Assembly: GCA_009773335.1 (NCBI GenBank)
Contig: WRPF01000001.1
Location: 62,001 to 126,000 of the forward strand
DNA: 64,000 bases
Reading direction: 5' to 3'
Origin: Caulobacteraceae bacterium
GTDB lineage: Bacteria > Pseudomonadota > Alphaproteobacteria > Caulobacterales > Aquidulcibacteraceae
The notes under the pieces are model-generated. The model worked only from the letters and a program-made list of their open reading frames with translations. It did not search any database and had not been told where the DNA came from. How positions within the stretch are numbered: the stretch's first letter is position 1; every line of letters begins with the position of its first letter. Below, piece by piece: positions 36,109-46,301 of the stretch. Both the position numbers and the translations under genes were made by a program.

Positions 36109-36596
36109 CCGATCATCTGCCGAATTAGGCCAAGCGCCGTCTCGACTGCGGCAAGCCTGATTCCGCTACGGCCGATGTCGCCATATCGGCAGGCGACATG
36201 CACCAGGGCGCGGTTTTCGCGCGCCGCCGCGAGGTGGACGAGCCCCACAGGTTTCATGGGCGTTCCGCCGCCTGGCCCCGCCACGCCGGTGATCGCGACT
36301 GAAATATGCGCATGCGCCTCCCGCAGCGCGCCTTCGGCCATCGCGCGGGCGACCGGCTCGCTGACGGCGCCACAGTCGGCGATGAGATCGCCCGGCACGC
36401 CCAGCATCTCCTGCTTGGCCCGGTTCGAGTAAGTGACGAATCCCCGCTCGTAGACGGAGGATGACCCGGGGATCTCGGTCAGAAGTGCGGCCACCAGCCC
36501 GCCGGTGCAGCTTTCGGCTGTGGTGATCCGCAGTCGGCGCTCCTCGGCATCGGCGAGGAGAAGACGGGCGGTCATGATGAGTTCGTCGGAAAACAT
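36105..36596 (-). CDS. CinA C-terminal domain (PncC-like amidohydrolase)
   Basis: ITTAESCTGGLVAALLTEIPGSSSVYERGFVTYSN, AITGVAGPGGGTPMKPVGLV. Confidence 0.92.
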   Translation of the reverse strand: MFSDELIMTARLLLADAEERRLRITTAESCTGGLVAALLTEIPGSSSVYERGFVTYSNRAKQEMLGVPGDLIADCGAVSEPVARAMAEGALREAHAHISVAITGVAGPGGGTPMKPVGLVHLAAARENRALVHVACRYGDIGRSGIRLAAVETALGLIRQMIG

Positions 36597-36745
36597 GCTG
36601 GCTGGGCTCCGGTCCCATTAAGCCCGGGGAGCCCGGGGCGCGCCAGCGCTCGAATCATCGGATGACGATTTCCGTTCCCATGCCCGGCGGACGCTGGCAC
36701 TAGGCTTCGCCGGGAACTCACGGAAATGGACGAGGGGTAGTAGCG

Positions 36746-39316
36746 ATGGATTCGCAAACGCAGGGCAACGAGGCGCGACGCGCGGCTGGCGCGGTGTTCG
36801 CCGCTGTCATGTTCGCGAGCGCGGCGCTGATCTTCCTGCTGCAGCCGATGTTCTCCCGCATGGTGACGCCGTTGCTCGGCGGATCGCCGGCGGTCTGGAA
36901 CACCTCGATGGTGTTCTTCCAGGGCGCGCTTCTGGTCGGCTACGTCTACGCGCACCGGGTTGCACGGCTGAAATCCCTGCAGACCCAGCTCCTGGTCCAC
37001 GCCTGCGTACTTGCAGCCGCCTGCCTGACGCTCATTCTCGTCGGCGGTGGATTGAAGATCGTCGTGAGCGACGCGCTCGGCTTGCCCAATACGGCGCACC
37101 CGATCACGTGGCTTCTGGGCGTGCTGAGCTTGTCTGTCGGCCTTCCGTATGCGGCGATCTCGGCGACCGCGCCCTTGCTGCAGGCCTGGTATGCCCGCAC
37201 GGGCCGTAGCGACGCACACGATCCCTATCACCTCTATGCCGCCAGCAACCTGGGCAGCCTGCTCGGTCTTGCGGCCTACCCGGTGCTCGTGGAGCCGCTT
37301 CTCGGCGTTTCCGCCCAGAGCTTTTCGTGGGCCGCCGGCTTTCTCATCGTCGGCGTGGCGATCATCGGGGCGGGGTATGTCGCGATGCGCAGCAACGGCG
37401 ACACAAACGCGACCGCTGACGAGGCCGCGCCGGTGTCAACCTGGGGCGACCGGTTGTTCTGGATGGCGGCGGCGGCGGCGCCGTCAAGCCTCATGCTCGG
37501 CGTAACCAGCCACATCTCGACGGACGTCGCTTCGGCGCCATTCCTGTGGGTCATTCCACTGGCGCTGTACCTGCTCACGTTCGTGTTCGCGTTCGGCAAG
37601 AACGCCGACAGCTGGCGCGATCCAGTGGCCCTGCTGCAGCCGATTTCGCTGGCGGCGCTCATCGTCGCCTACACGCAGAACGAGTTCCTGTTCACGCTGG
37701 GCGCAAACCTCGCCTGCTTTTTCCTCTCGGCGTTGGTATGCCATCTGGCGCTCTCGGCGCGGCGGCCTCCTGTGGGCAGGCTGACTGAATTCTACATGTG
37801 GGTGTCGATCGGCGGCGTGCTCGGCGGCGCAGCAACCGCGCTGCTTGCGCCGGTTATCTTCAACGACGTCTACGAGTATCCGCTCGCGTTGGCGGCGGTG
37901 GCCTTGTTCCTGCCGCGACGTGACAGGCCGTTGCCGCAGTACGCAGCGCTGGCGATCGGCATTTCCGCGATAGGCGTCGCGGTCGTCCGTCTGCTCTGGC
38001 AGGACGGCGCGCTGGTGCATTTCTGGGAACCCGGCGCTTTGGGTCTGTCGGACTGGGCCCAGTCCGCCGGGATTGTGGTCGTTGGTTTGCTCGTGATGTC
38101 GGCTGGAAGCGAGCCCGAGTATTCCCGACCGGCCTCCATCGGCGTTGCGGCGATTTTGGTCGCGGCCGCAGCGGTGGCGCTCCTGTCGGACAAGGACGGA
38201 ATACATATACCCGAAATCCTGGTGTCTGTGGGCATAGCCGGATTTGGCCTGCTCATACTGATGTCCCACCGCCGTCAGATCGTGCGGGAAATACTGGCGA
38301 TAATTTCGTTCCTGTTGGCAGGAACAGTGGTGATCTGGTTCCTGAAGACGCGACAAGGACTGGATCAATCGCTCCTGTTCCTGATACTCGGCGTGATCGC
38401 TGTCGCCATTCTCACGAACCGTTCAAGACCCATGCTGGCCGCCGGCCTCGTGCTTGCGGCCTTTACGGCGGTTCACATGAACACTGCTGACAGCAACATC
38501 GCCTTCCAGGGACGCAGTTTCTTCGGCGTGACGCGCGTCGTCGAATATCCAAACATGCCGGATGGAAATCTCCGGGTGATGATGCACGGCACGACGATCC
38601 ACGGAGCGCAGTACGTGACCGGCGCCCGGACGCGCGATCCGCTGACCTATTATCATCCCGACACGGCGCTCGGACATGCCACGCAAGCGGCGCTTTCGCG
38701 CTATCCGCAGGGGCGTCTGGGGCTCATCGGCCTGGGTTCAGGATCGACTTCGTGCCTGAAACGCCCGCAGGACACGCTAACGATCTTCGAGATCGATCCC
38801 ATGGTCGTGAATTTTTCAACGAAGTCCGGCGTCTTCACATTCGTGCCGCAGTGTGCACCGGACGCGAACATCGTGCTCGGCGACGCGCGCCTCGGGGTCC
38901 AGGGCTTCCCTGACAACTCCTTCGACGTCCTGGTCGTTGACGCCTTCTCTTCTGACGCAGTCCCGGCGCACCTCCTGACCAAGGAAGCGATCGGCCTGTA
39001 TCTTCGCAAGCTGTCGCCGAACGGCGTGGTGATCCTCCATCTGTCCAATCGCAATCTTGACCTCGTCGGAGAAGCATCGCGCGTCGTCCGGGAAGGGGGC
39101 TTCGGCGGCCTCTGGGCGTCGTCGGATTCACCGCCTTCAGCAGACTATTACACCTCGTTTGCAACCAGCGTCATGATCATCACGCGCGATCAGGCGACTG
39201 CAAACAGCCTGCTGCTCGGCCCCGACTGGTCGCCAGCGGAGGACCTGAAAGGGCGCGCCTGGAGCGATGAGTACATCAATCTCGTGCGGCCGTTGCTGGC
39301 TAATATGGGCGGTTAG
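36746..39316 (+). CDS. Fused multi-TM (MFS-like) / spermidine-synthase-like methyltransferase-fold protein
   Basis: Long hydrophobic N-terminal region; C-terminal Rossmann fold GLIGLGSGS, IFEIDPMVV, GDARLG, VVDAFSSDAVP, preceded by MHGTTIHGAQYV. Confidence 0.82.
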   Translation: MDSQTQGNEARRAAGAVFAAVMFASAALIFLLQPMFSRMVTPLLGGSPAVWNTSMVFFQGALLVGYVYAHRVARLKSLQTQLLVHACVLAAACLTLILVGGGLKIVVSDALGLPNTAHPITWLLGVLSLSVGLPYAAISATAPLLQAWYARTGRSDAHDPYHLYAASNLGSLLGLAAYPVLVEPLLGVSAQSFSWAAGFLIVGVAIIGAGYVAMRSNGDTNATADEAAPVSTWGDRLFWMAAAAAPSSLMLGVTSHISTDVASAPFLWVIPLALYLLTFVFAFGKNADSWRDPVALLQPISLAALIVAYTQNEFLFTLGANLACFFLSALVCHLALSARRPPVGRLTEFYMWVSIGGVLGGAATALLAPVIFNDVYEYPLALAAVALFLPRRDRPLPQYAALAIGISAIGVAVVRLLWQDGALVHFWEPGALGLSDWAQSAGIVVVGLLVMSAGSEPEYSRPASIGVAAILVAAAAVALLSDKDGIHIPEILVSVGIAGFGLLILMSHRRQIVREILAIISFLLAGTVVIWFLKTRQGLDQSLLFLILGVIAVAILTNRSRPMLAAGLVLAAFTAVHMNTADSNIAFQGRSFFGVTRVVEYPNMPDGNLRVMMHGTTIHGAQYVTGARTRDPLTYYHPDTALGHATQAALSRYPQGRLGLIGLGSGSTSCLKRPQDTLTIFEIDPMVVNFSTKSGVFTFVPQCAPDANIVLGDARLGVQGFPDNSFDVLVVDAFSSDAVPAHLLTKEAIGLYLRKLSPNGVVILHLSNRNLDLVGEASRVVREGGFGGLWASSDSPPSADYYTSFATSVMIITRDQATANSLLLGPDWSPAEDLKGRAWSDEYINLVRPLLANMGG

Positions 39317-40473
39317 CCAGGAAGCAGAACGGTCGCCGCCGCCTGTGCCGCGAGGCCTTCCTCGCGGCCGAGGAAACCGAGCCGTTCGGTGGTCGTGGCC
39401 TTCACGCTCACGCGGTTCAGCGGCAGACCGATGACCTGAGCGGTTCGCACGCGCATCGCCTCGCGGTGCGGCTTCACACGGGGGTGCTCGCAGATCAGTG
39501 TCACATCCACGTGGGCTATTCGCCCACCGCCGCGGGTGACGAGATCAACTGCGTGACGCAGAAACACCTCGGAATCCGCGCCGCGCCACTGCGGATCCGT
39601 CGGCGGAAAATGATCGCCAATGTCACCCTCGCCGAGCGCGCCAAGAATGGCGTCTGTAAGGGCGTGCCACGCCGCGTCGGCGTCGGAGTGTCCAACGAGG
39701 CTCCTGTGGTGCGCGATGCGGACGCCGCACAGCGTCACATGATCGCCCGGACCAAAGCGATGAGCGTCAAAGCCGGTCCCCACGCACGGGACAAACGACC
39801 CCGCTGTCAGCATGCGTTCCACTTGCACGAAATCCTCCGGGGCAGTCACCTTCATCAGCGCCGGGCTGCCCTCGATCAGACGCGCGGTCATGCCCGCCCC
39901 GCGTGCGATAGCCAGATCGTCATCGAACGTCGCGGTCGATGGCAAGGCGCGGTAAGCGGCGTGCAACGGAGTGAAGCGGAACGCCTGGGGCGTCTGCACC
40001 CGCCACAGCCCTGTTCTGGGCACGTCCTCGAGCACCGCGCCGTCGTCGCCGGCGCGCTTGAGGGCGTCGGCGATCATCAGTGCCGGCGCGGTGGCTGCGA
40101 CTGACTCCAGGGCAGCGCAGAGACGCGCGACCATCGCTGGCGTGAGGCCGGGGCGCGCAGCGTCATGGATGAGCACCGCCGCGGGAGGTTCGCCTCGGGC
40201 GAGCGCCTCAAGGCCGCGCGAGACAGAAGCCGTCCTGGTGTCGCCGCCGGTCGTCCATTCCAGTTCGTCGAGGCCGTCGGTCGCCGCCCGGAACGACTGC
40301 TCGTCCCCCGGCCCGATGACGATCACGATCCGGTCGATTTCCGGGCTCGCCCGCATCGCCTCAACCGACCACCGGAGCACCGGCTTGCAGCCGAGCATCC
40401 GGTACTGCTTGGGGACGCCCCCCCCGGCGCGTTCTCCTCGGCCGGCGGCGACGATGAGAGCGGCGGCGCGCAT
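39313..40473 (-). CDS. ispDF: Bifunctional IspD/IspF (MEP cytidylyltransferase / MEcPP synthase)
   Basis: MRAAALIVAAGRGERAGGGVPKQY (IspD); GTGFDAHRFGPGDHVTLCGVRIAHHRSLVGHSDADAAWHAL (IspF). Confidence 0.95.
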   Translation of the reverse strand: MRAAALIVAAGRGERAGGGVPKQYRMLGCKPVLRWSVEAMRASPEIDRIVIVIGPGDEQSFRAATDGLDELEWTTGGDTRTASVSRGLEALARGEPPAAVLIHDAARPGLTPAMVARLCAALESVAATAPALMIADALKRAGDDGAVLEDVPRTGLWRVQTPQAFRFTPLHAAYRALPSTATFDDDLAIARGAGMTARLIEGSPALMKVTAPEDFVQVERMLTAGSFVPCVGTGFDAHRFGPGDHVTLCGVRIAHHRSLVGHSDADAAWHALTDAILGALGEGDIGDHFPPTDPQWRGADSEVFLRHAVDLVTRGGGRIAHVDVTLICEHPRVKPHREAMRVRTAQVIGLPLNRVSVKATTTERLGFLGREEGLAAQAAATVLLPG

Positions 40474-40566
40474 TTGGGACTCCAGAAAGGGGAGCCATAG
40501 ACGTTTCTCGCAGACCGAGGCAATGCGCCACTTGGCGCCCACGATTTAGGCGCCCTAGATTGAGGC

Positions 40567-41577
40567 ATGCTCTTGCCCATCAGCCTCGGCGCCATGAAGA
40601 TAGCCGATCCAGTGCTTCTCGCGCCCATGGCCGGGACGACCGACTATCCGTTCCGACGTCAAGCCCAAGCATTCGGAGCGCCGTATGTGGTCTCGGAGAT
40701 GGTCGCTGGTGAGCAGCTTGTGCGTTCCCGAAGAGATATGGTGCGCCGCACAGCTGGGGGCGGCGTGATCACGCCGCTCGTGATCCAGATTGCCGGACGC
40801 GAGGCGCGCTGGATGTCTCTCGGCGCCAAGCTTGCCGAGGATGCCGGAGCCGACGTCATCGACATCAACATGGGCTGCCCATCGAAGACCGTTACCAGCG
40901 GTCTTTCGGGGGCCGCGCTCATGCGTGATCCCGATCACGCGCTTCGTTTGATCGAAGCGGCCGTTCAGGCGACGTCGCGACCCGTCACCCTCAAGATGCG
41001 CCTTGGCTGGGACCAACAGTCGATGAATGCGCCGGAAATAGCCTCACGGGCGGAGTCTGCCGGCGTTCAGATGATTGTCGTACACGGGCGCACGCGGTGT
41101 CAGTTCTTTCGCGACAAGGCGGACTGGGCGGCGATCAGGGCGACGACGGAGGCAGTACGAGTGCCGGTCATCGCCAACGGGGATATCGAAACAGCCGAGG
41201 ATGCGCGCCGGGCGCTCGCTCTCTCCGGCGCTGCGGGGATCATGATCGGTCGCGCCGCTCAGGGGCGTCCCTGGCTGCCTGGTGCGCTGATCAGGGCGCT
41301 TCGCACCAACAGCGATCTCACACCCCCGGCTCCAGCGTCGATCTACGGGATGCTCACCGCGATCTGCGAGGACTCGGCCGTGCTGTACGGCGCACAGCAT
41401 GGCCTTCGGATCGCTCGCAAGCAAATCTCATGGGCTATCGAATCCGAAGCGACATGGCTGGACGCGCCGCGCCGGCGGAGTGTCCGCGCGAAGATTTGCA
41501 GCATGGAAAAACCCGGAGATGTTCAAGCGGCGCTCGCCCGCGTGTTTCTCGACCGCGATCTGCGGGAAGCGGCATGA
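40567..41577 (+). CDS. dusB: tRNA-dihydrouridine synthase DusB
   Basis: LLAPMAGTTDYPFRRQAQAFGA, DINMGCPSKTVTSGLSGAALM. Confidence 0.94.
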   Translation: MLLPISLGAMKIADPVLLAPMAGTTDYPFRRQAQAFGAPYVVSEMVAGEQLVRSRRDMVRRTAGGGVITPLVIQIAGREARWMSLGAKLAEDAGADVIDINMGCPSKTVTSGLSGAALMRDPDHALRLIEAAVQATSRPVTLKMRLGWDQQSMNAPEIASRAESAGVQMIVVHGRTRCQFFRDKADWAAIRATTEAVRVPVIANGDIETAEDARRALALSGAAGIMIGRAAQGRPWLPGALIRALRTNSDLTPPAPASIYGMLTAICEDSAVLYGAQHGLRIARKQISWAIESEATWLDAPRRRSVRAKICSMEKPGDVQAALARVFLDRDLREAA

Positions 41578-42656
41578 TGACGGCGAACACCATGGCCAGG
41601 TCGGCGCGTTCAGCCATTGACGCCCTTTCTTTGCTCGACGCGTTGCCCGTGCTGGTGATTGGCGTGGATGTCGCGGGGCGTATCGGATTGGTGAACATGG
41701 CGGCCGCCGAAACATTGACCGCGGCGGCAGGCGGGCTTGTCGGGCGACGGTTGAGCGACGTCTTTGGATCGGAAAGCGTCATTGTTGCGATCGCGCGACG
41801 TGCAGCAACTAAGTCAATCAGGCTCTCTCAGTCTGACATTCCGTTGGAGGGGCCCACGTTTTCTCTGGGACGCGCCGATCTGATTGCAACCCCGCTTGAT
41901 GATCCCGCTGGAGCGGTGCTCACCTTCATCCTCAAGGCGAGCGCTCGTTCCGACACCGCCGCGCGCCCGGCGTCCCCCATGGCTCGGACATTGGCGCACG
42001 AGGTGCGCAATCCACTCGCCGGCATCCGCGCCGCGGCGCAGCTCATTGGCAAGGATGCGGGCGCCGACACGCGTGTGCTGACGGACATGATCTGCGCCGA
42101 AGCCGACCGCATCCGAAGGCTCACGGACCGCCTTGACGCGCTGGACGATCTCGGCCCTCCCGTGCTGTCGCGCGTGAATATCCACGAAGCACTTGGTCGG
42201 ACCCGTGCAGTCGTCGCCGCCACGTTTCAGGACGTTGATGTGGAGGAGAACTACGACCCCTCCTTGCCGGACATCGATGGCGACATCGATCAGCTGATCC
42301 AAGTTTTTCTCAACATAGCGAAGAACGCTGCAGAAGCCGTTCGTGATCGCGTCGGCGGGATCGTGTCGCTGTCGACGCGGTATCGTCCCGGCGTCCGTAT
42401 CAGGAACTCGGGAACGCGCGCCGCGCACCCGCAGCTTGAAGTCGCCATTTCGGACAATGGACCGGGGCTTTCGTCCGCTATCGCCGGACGTGTTTTTGAA
42501 CCGTTCGCTACGACCAAGCCGACGGGCGTCGGGCTCGGTCTTGCTGTCGCAGCGGAGATCGTGGCGCGCCATCAAGGTCACATAGAAGTTGAATCCAGAC
42601 CGGGGCGCACGACTTTTCGCGTGCTCTTGCCGATTACTGAAACGGGGGCCGCATGA
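41574..42656 (+). CDS. ntrB: Nitrogen regulation sensor kinase NtrB
   Basis: PAS domain then ARTLAHEVRNPLAGIRAAAQLI H-box; HATPase SDNGPGLSSAIAGRVFEPFATTKPTGVGLGLAV; upstream of ntrC; ORF over-extended, start trimmed. Confidence 0.92.
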   Translation: MMTANTMARSARSAIDALSLLDALPVLVIGVDVAGRIGLVNMAAAETLTAAAGGLVGRRLSDVFGSESVIVAIARRAATKSIRLSQSDIPLEGPTFSLGRADLIATPLDDPAGAVLTFILKASARSDTAARPASPMARTLAHEVRNPLAGIRAAAQLIGKDAGADTRVLTDMICAEADRIRRLTDRLDALDDLGPPVLSRVNIHEALGRTRAVVAATFQDVDVEENYDPSLPDIDGDIDQLIQVFLNIAKNAAEAVRDRVGGIVSLSTRYRPGVRIRNSGTRAAHPQLEVAISDNGPGLSSAIAGRVFEPFATTKPTGVGLGLAVAAEIVARHQGHIEVESRPGRTTFRVLLPITETGAA

Positions 42657-44026
42657 GCGCGCGCATACTGCTTGCTGACGACGATTCCAGCCTTCGCCTT
42701 GTGCTGTCCCAGGCGCTGGCGCGCGAAGGCTATGCGGTACGTGCGACCGCCAGTCTCTCGACCCTCGCCAAGATGGTGCGGGATGGAGAAGGTGATCTTG
42801 TCATCAGCGATGTCTACATGGGAGACGATTGCCTCTTCGACGTGTTGCCGGGGCTTCGAGCGCAGCGGCCCGAATTGCCGGTTATCGTGATGAGCGGACA
42901 GAGCACCGTGCTGACGGCGATATCTGCTGCCGGCGCCGGCGCCTACGACTACGTGCCAAAGCCCTTCGATCTCGACGATCTCCTTGAGGCCGTGCGACGC
43001 GCGTTGACACGCGGCCCGGAGGCGAAGACGCGCGCGCTGGCAGCCGCTGCGGAGCGCGAAGAACGCCTTCCGCTCATAGGCAGGTCGGCGGCGATGCAGG
43101 ATGTCTACCGGATCATGGCGCGATCGGCCGGAACCGATATGTCAGTGCTAATCGAGGGCGAGACCGGGACCGGCAAGGAGGCCGCGGCGCGCGCCATCCA
43201 TCAGTTCAGCAAACGAAAGGCCGGTCCGTTTGTGCGCCTGAGTCTGGCCGGCGCCGCCGGCGCCGCCGCCACGGAAGCGCTGTTCGATGCGAAGGGCGAC
43301 GCTGTCCAGGCCGTCAACGGAACGCTGTTCATCGACGACGTGGACGCACTGACGCCCGATGGCCAGACAGCTTTGGAGCGATTTCTCGATCGCCGCAGTG
43401 AAGATCATGCGGGGGACGCCCGCATCCTCTGTGCCTCTTCCCAACCTTTGGGCGCTCTCGCGCTGGAGGGGGCGTTCCGCCCGGACCTCTACTACAGGCT
43501 CGCGATCGTCACGATCCGTATTCCACCGCTGCGTGAGCGGCTGGAGGATGTCGGCGATCTAGCCAGGGCGTTCCTGGTGCGCGCCAAGCGAGAAGGGTTG
43601 CCCGAGAAGTGCATCGACGGCTCAGCCATCGAACTCCTCAAGACGCACTCGTGGCCCGGCAATGTTCGCGAACTGGAGAACCTGCTGCGGCGCGTGGCTG
43701 CGCTTCGGCCTGAGGCGCTGATAACTGCGCGCGAAATTGTTGGCGAATTGAGCGCCGCACGTGTGGACGCTCACCCCGTCGGCGGGTCTCAAGAGACAAT
43801 AGAGGATCTGCTGAAACCCCGGCTCGCAGCGTTGCTCGCCAACGCCGGCCCGGAGGCGAACGTCTACGATCAGGCCGTCGCAGCGGTCGAGCGCCCGCTG
43901 ATCGAACTCGCCCTGCAGGCGACCCGCGGCAACCAGATCAAGGCCGCGGGAATTCTCGGGATCAATCGGAACACCCTGCGCAAGAAGCTGCAGGCGCTTG
44001 GCATCCGCGCTGGGGCTGGCGATTGA
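42653..44026 (+). CDS. ntrC: NtrC-type response regulator lacking GAFTGA
   Basis: Receiver domain, AAA+ (GETGTGKE Walker A), Fis-type HTH (GNQIKAAGILGINRNTLRKKLQALGI); GAFTGA loop absent. Confidence 0.9.
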   Translation: MSARILLADDDSSLRLVLSQALAREGYAVRATASLSTLAKMVRDGEGDLVISDVYMGDDCLFDVLPGLRAQRPELPVIVMSGQSTVLTAISAAGAGAYDYVPKPFDLDDLLEAVRRALTRGPEAKTRALAAAAEREERLPLIGRSAAMQDVYRIMARSAGTDMSVLIEGETGTGKEAAARAIHQFSKRKAGPFVRLSLAGAAGAAATEALFDAKGDAVQAVNGTLFIDDVDALTPDGQTALERFLDRRSEDHAGDARILCASSQPLGALALEGAFRPDLYYRLAIVTIRIPPLRERLEDVGDLARAFLVRAKREGLPEKCIDGSAIELLKTHSWPGNVRELENLLRRVAALRPEALITAREIVGELSAARVDAHPVGGSQETIEDLLKPRLAALLANAGPEANVYDQAVAAVERPLIELALQATRGNQIKAAGILGINRNTLRKKLQALGIRAGAGD

Positions 44027-44082
44027 CGAGCCCGCTCAAGTAGGCGCATTTGTGGCTTTCTCGCCACGCCAGTGTGACCTGA

Positions 44083-46290
44083 ATGACAACGACGCCCGTG
44101 CCGGCTCGCTCCGATCTCACGTCCTGGTCCTCAAGGCTGGGTGCAGTGGGATTCGCAGGCGGATTCGTGGTTGCGGCGGCCCTAACCGTAACCGCCACCC
44201 TCTTTGCGGTGTCCGGGGCAGGTTCGGTTGGCCCTGCCAGCCCGACGATGCTGGCGCTGCTTGGAGCGAGCCTGCTCATCAGCGCCGGGCTGGCCGGCTT
44301 GCTCATTCTCCGTATCGTTCGCATTGCAGGCGCCCGGTCGACGCCAGAGACCGGCGCACGTCTGCATCTGCGGTTCGTTTCGCTGTTCAGCGCGGCTGCC
44401 GTCGCCCCTGCCGTGCTGGTCGCTCTCTTTCTCGGCACGACCATGAGCCGGGGAGTGGAGGAGTGGTTCAGCGACCGCGTGGAAACGGTAGTCGAAAACG
44501 GCGCGAAAGTCGGTCGCAACTACATTGAAGCGGCGCAGGAAAACCTTCGCGGCGAAGTGATTGCGATGGCCACCGATCTCAATGGCGCGGCGTCTGGCCT
44601 ACGCGATCAATCGGGCGCCTATGCCGCCTATCTGGACGCCCAGACCCGTCAGCGCTTCTTCGCCTCCGCTTACGTCATCAACCACGACGGCAAGGTGCTG
44701 GCTGCAGCGCAAACGGATCAGACACCGACCTTCTCCGCCCCGGGTCCCGCCGACTTCAATGAGGCGGCCAAGGGCCAGCTTACGATGCGCCTCTTCGAAG
44801 ACGCAGGGCTGATACGGGCGTTGTATAGGCTGGATGCCTATGATGACGCGTATCTGTATGTCACGCGGTTCGTCGATCCGGAAATTCTCGTCAGCCTGAG
44901 ATCCTTCGAGGGCGCCGTGGTGAGTTATCGCGAAGCCGAGGACAGCCGCGCCCGGCTCCAGATCTTCTTTGCACTGGCGTACCTCGCCACCGCCGTTCTC
45001 GTTCTGCTCGCGGCGGTATGGCTGGGACTTTCCAACGCGTCCCGTGTCGCCGAGCCGATCGGGCGGCTCGCCGAAGCCGCAGGGAGGGTCGCCTCCGGCG
45101 ATCTGGCGGCGCGCGTCGCCGTGGGACGCGAGCGCGACGAGGTGGATGCGCTGGCGCGGGCGTTCAACCGCATGACGGCCCAGATCGAAGCACAGCGCAA
45201 CGAACTGGTGAGCGCACGTCGGGATGCAGAAGACAGAAGCAGCTTTACGCAAGCCGTCCTCTCCAACGTGAGCGCGGGCGTCATCGGACTCGATCGCGCA
45301 GGGCGCATCACTGCGGCCAACAGCTCCGCTGCGGAGCTGCTGGGCGTCGGCCCGGGTGAACTCGACGGCCGCCGCCTCGTCGATATTGCACCGGAGTTCG
45401 GCGAGATCGCGGTTCAGGAAGCCGGCGTCGCGGCGCCCAGCCGCATCGACCTGTCCAGGTCCGGCGAAACCGTTCATCTCAGCGTGCGCGTGAGCGGCGG
45501 CGGCGCTTCGGGCGTCGTGCTCACCTTCGACGACATGACCAAGCTCATCGCTGCGCAGCGACAGGAAGCCTGGAAAGATGTGGCGCGACGCATCGCCCAT
45601 GAGATCAAGAATCCGCTGACGCCGATCCAGCTGTCGGCCGAACGCCTGCAACGAAAGTACGGCGGGGAAATCCGGTCCGATCCCGAGACCTTTCAACGCT
45701 GCACGAGCACGATCCTCAGGCAGGTGGCCGACATCGGACGCATGGTGGACGAGTTCTCCGGATTTGCGCGGATGCCTACTCCGCGCTTCCAGCCCGCCGA
45801 TCTTTCCGAGATCGCCCGGGAAGCCGTATTCGCCCAGCGTCTGTCGTTCGCCGACGTGCGTTTCGAGATCGAAGGCGCCGACTTGCCGTCGCCAGTAACG
45901 TGCGACGGTCGCCTCATTGGCCAGGCGCTGACGAATGTTCTGAAGAACGCTGGCGAGGCCATCCAGGGCAAGCGCCTGAAGGACGGCGAGCCCAAAGAGG
46001 GGCGCGTTGTGCTGAATCTCGAACGCCAGGGAGATTCCATCGTCGTCTCAATCCACGACAACGGCCCCGGCTTTCCGGCTCAGGACCGGGACCGTCTGGT
46101 GGAGCCATACGTAACGACCCGCACCAAGGGAACGGGCCTCGGGCTCGCAATCGTCCAGCGTGTGGTCGAAGACCACGGTGGCTCGCTGGCACTCGGCGAC
46201 GCGCCGCCCCCCGGGCCGGGCGCACTTGTCCGGATCGCCCTTCCCATGCGGCGCGACGCAGCATCGCCCGATCAGACAGCGCAAAGCTGA
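44083..46290 (+). CDS. ntrY: Membrane sensor kinase NtrY
   Basis: N-terminal TM region, HAMP, PAS, DVARRIAHEIKNPLTPIQLSAERLQRKYGG H-box. Confidence 0.93.
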   Translation: MTTTPVPARSDLTSWSSRLGAVGFAGGFVVAAALTVTATLFAVSGAGSVGPASPTMLALLGASLLISAGLAGLLILRIVRIAGARSTPETGARLHLRFVSLFSAAAVAPAVLVALFLGTTMSRGVEEWFSDRVETVVENGAKVGRNYIEAAQENLRGEVIAMATDLNGAASGLRDQSGAYAAYLDAQTRQRFFASAYVINHDGKVLAAAQTDQTPTFSAPGPADFNEAAKGQLTMRLFEDAGLIRALYRLDAYDDAYLYVTRFVDPEILVSLRSFEGAVVSYREAEDSRARLQIFFALAYLATAVLVLLAAVWLGLSNASRVAEPIGRLAEAAGRVASGDLAARVAVGRERDEVDALARAFNRMTAQIEAQRNELVSARRDAEDRSSFTQAVLSNVSAGVIGLDRAGRITAANSSAAELLGVGPGELDGRRLVDIAPEFGEIAVQEAGVAAPSRIDLSRSGETVHLSVRVSGGGASGVVLTFDDMTKLIAAQRQEAWKDVARRIAHEIKNPLTPIQLSAERLQRKYGGEIRSDPETFQRCTSTILRQVADIGRMVDEFSGFARMPTPRFQPADLSEIAREAVFAQRLSFADVRFEIEGADLPSPVTCDGRLIGQALTNVLKNAGEAIQGKRLKDGEPKEGRVVLNLERQGDSIVVSIHDNGPGFPAQDRDRLVEPYVTTRTKGTGLGLAIVQRVVEDHGGSLALGDAPPPGPGALVRIALPMRRDAASPDQTAQS

Positions 46291-46301
46291 GGAGCAGACC
46301 C

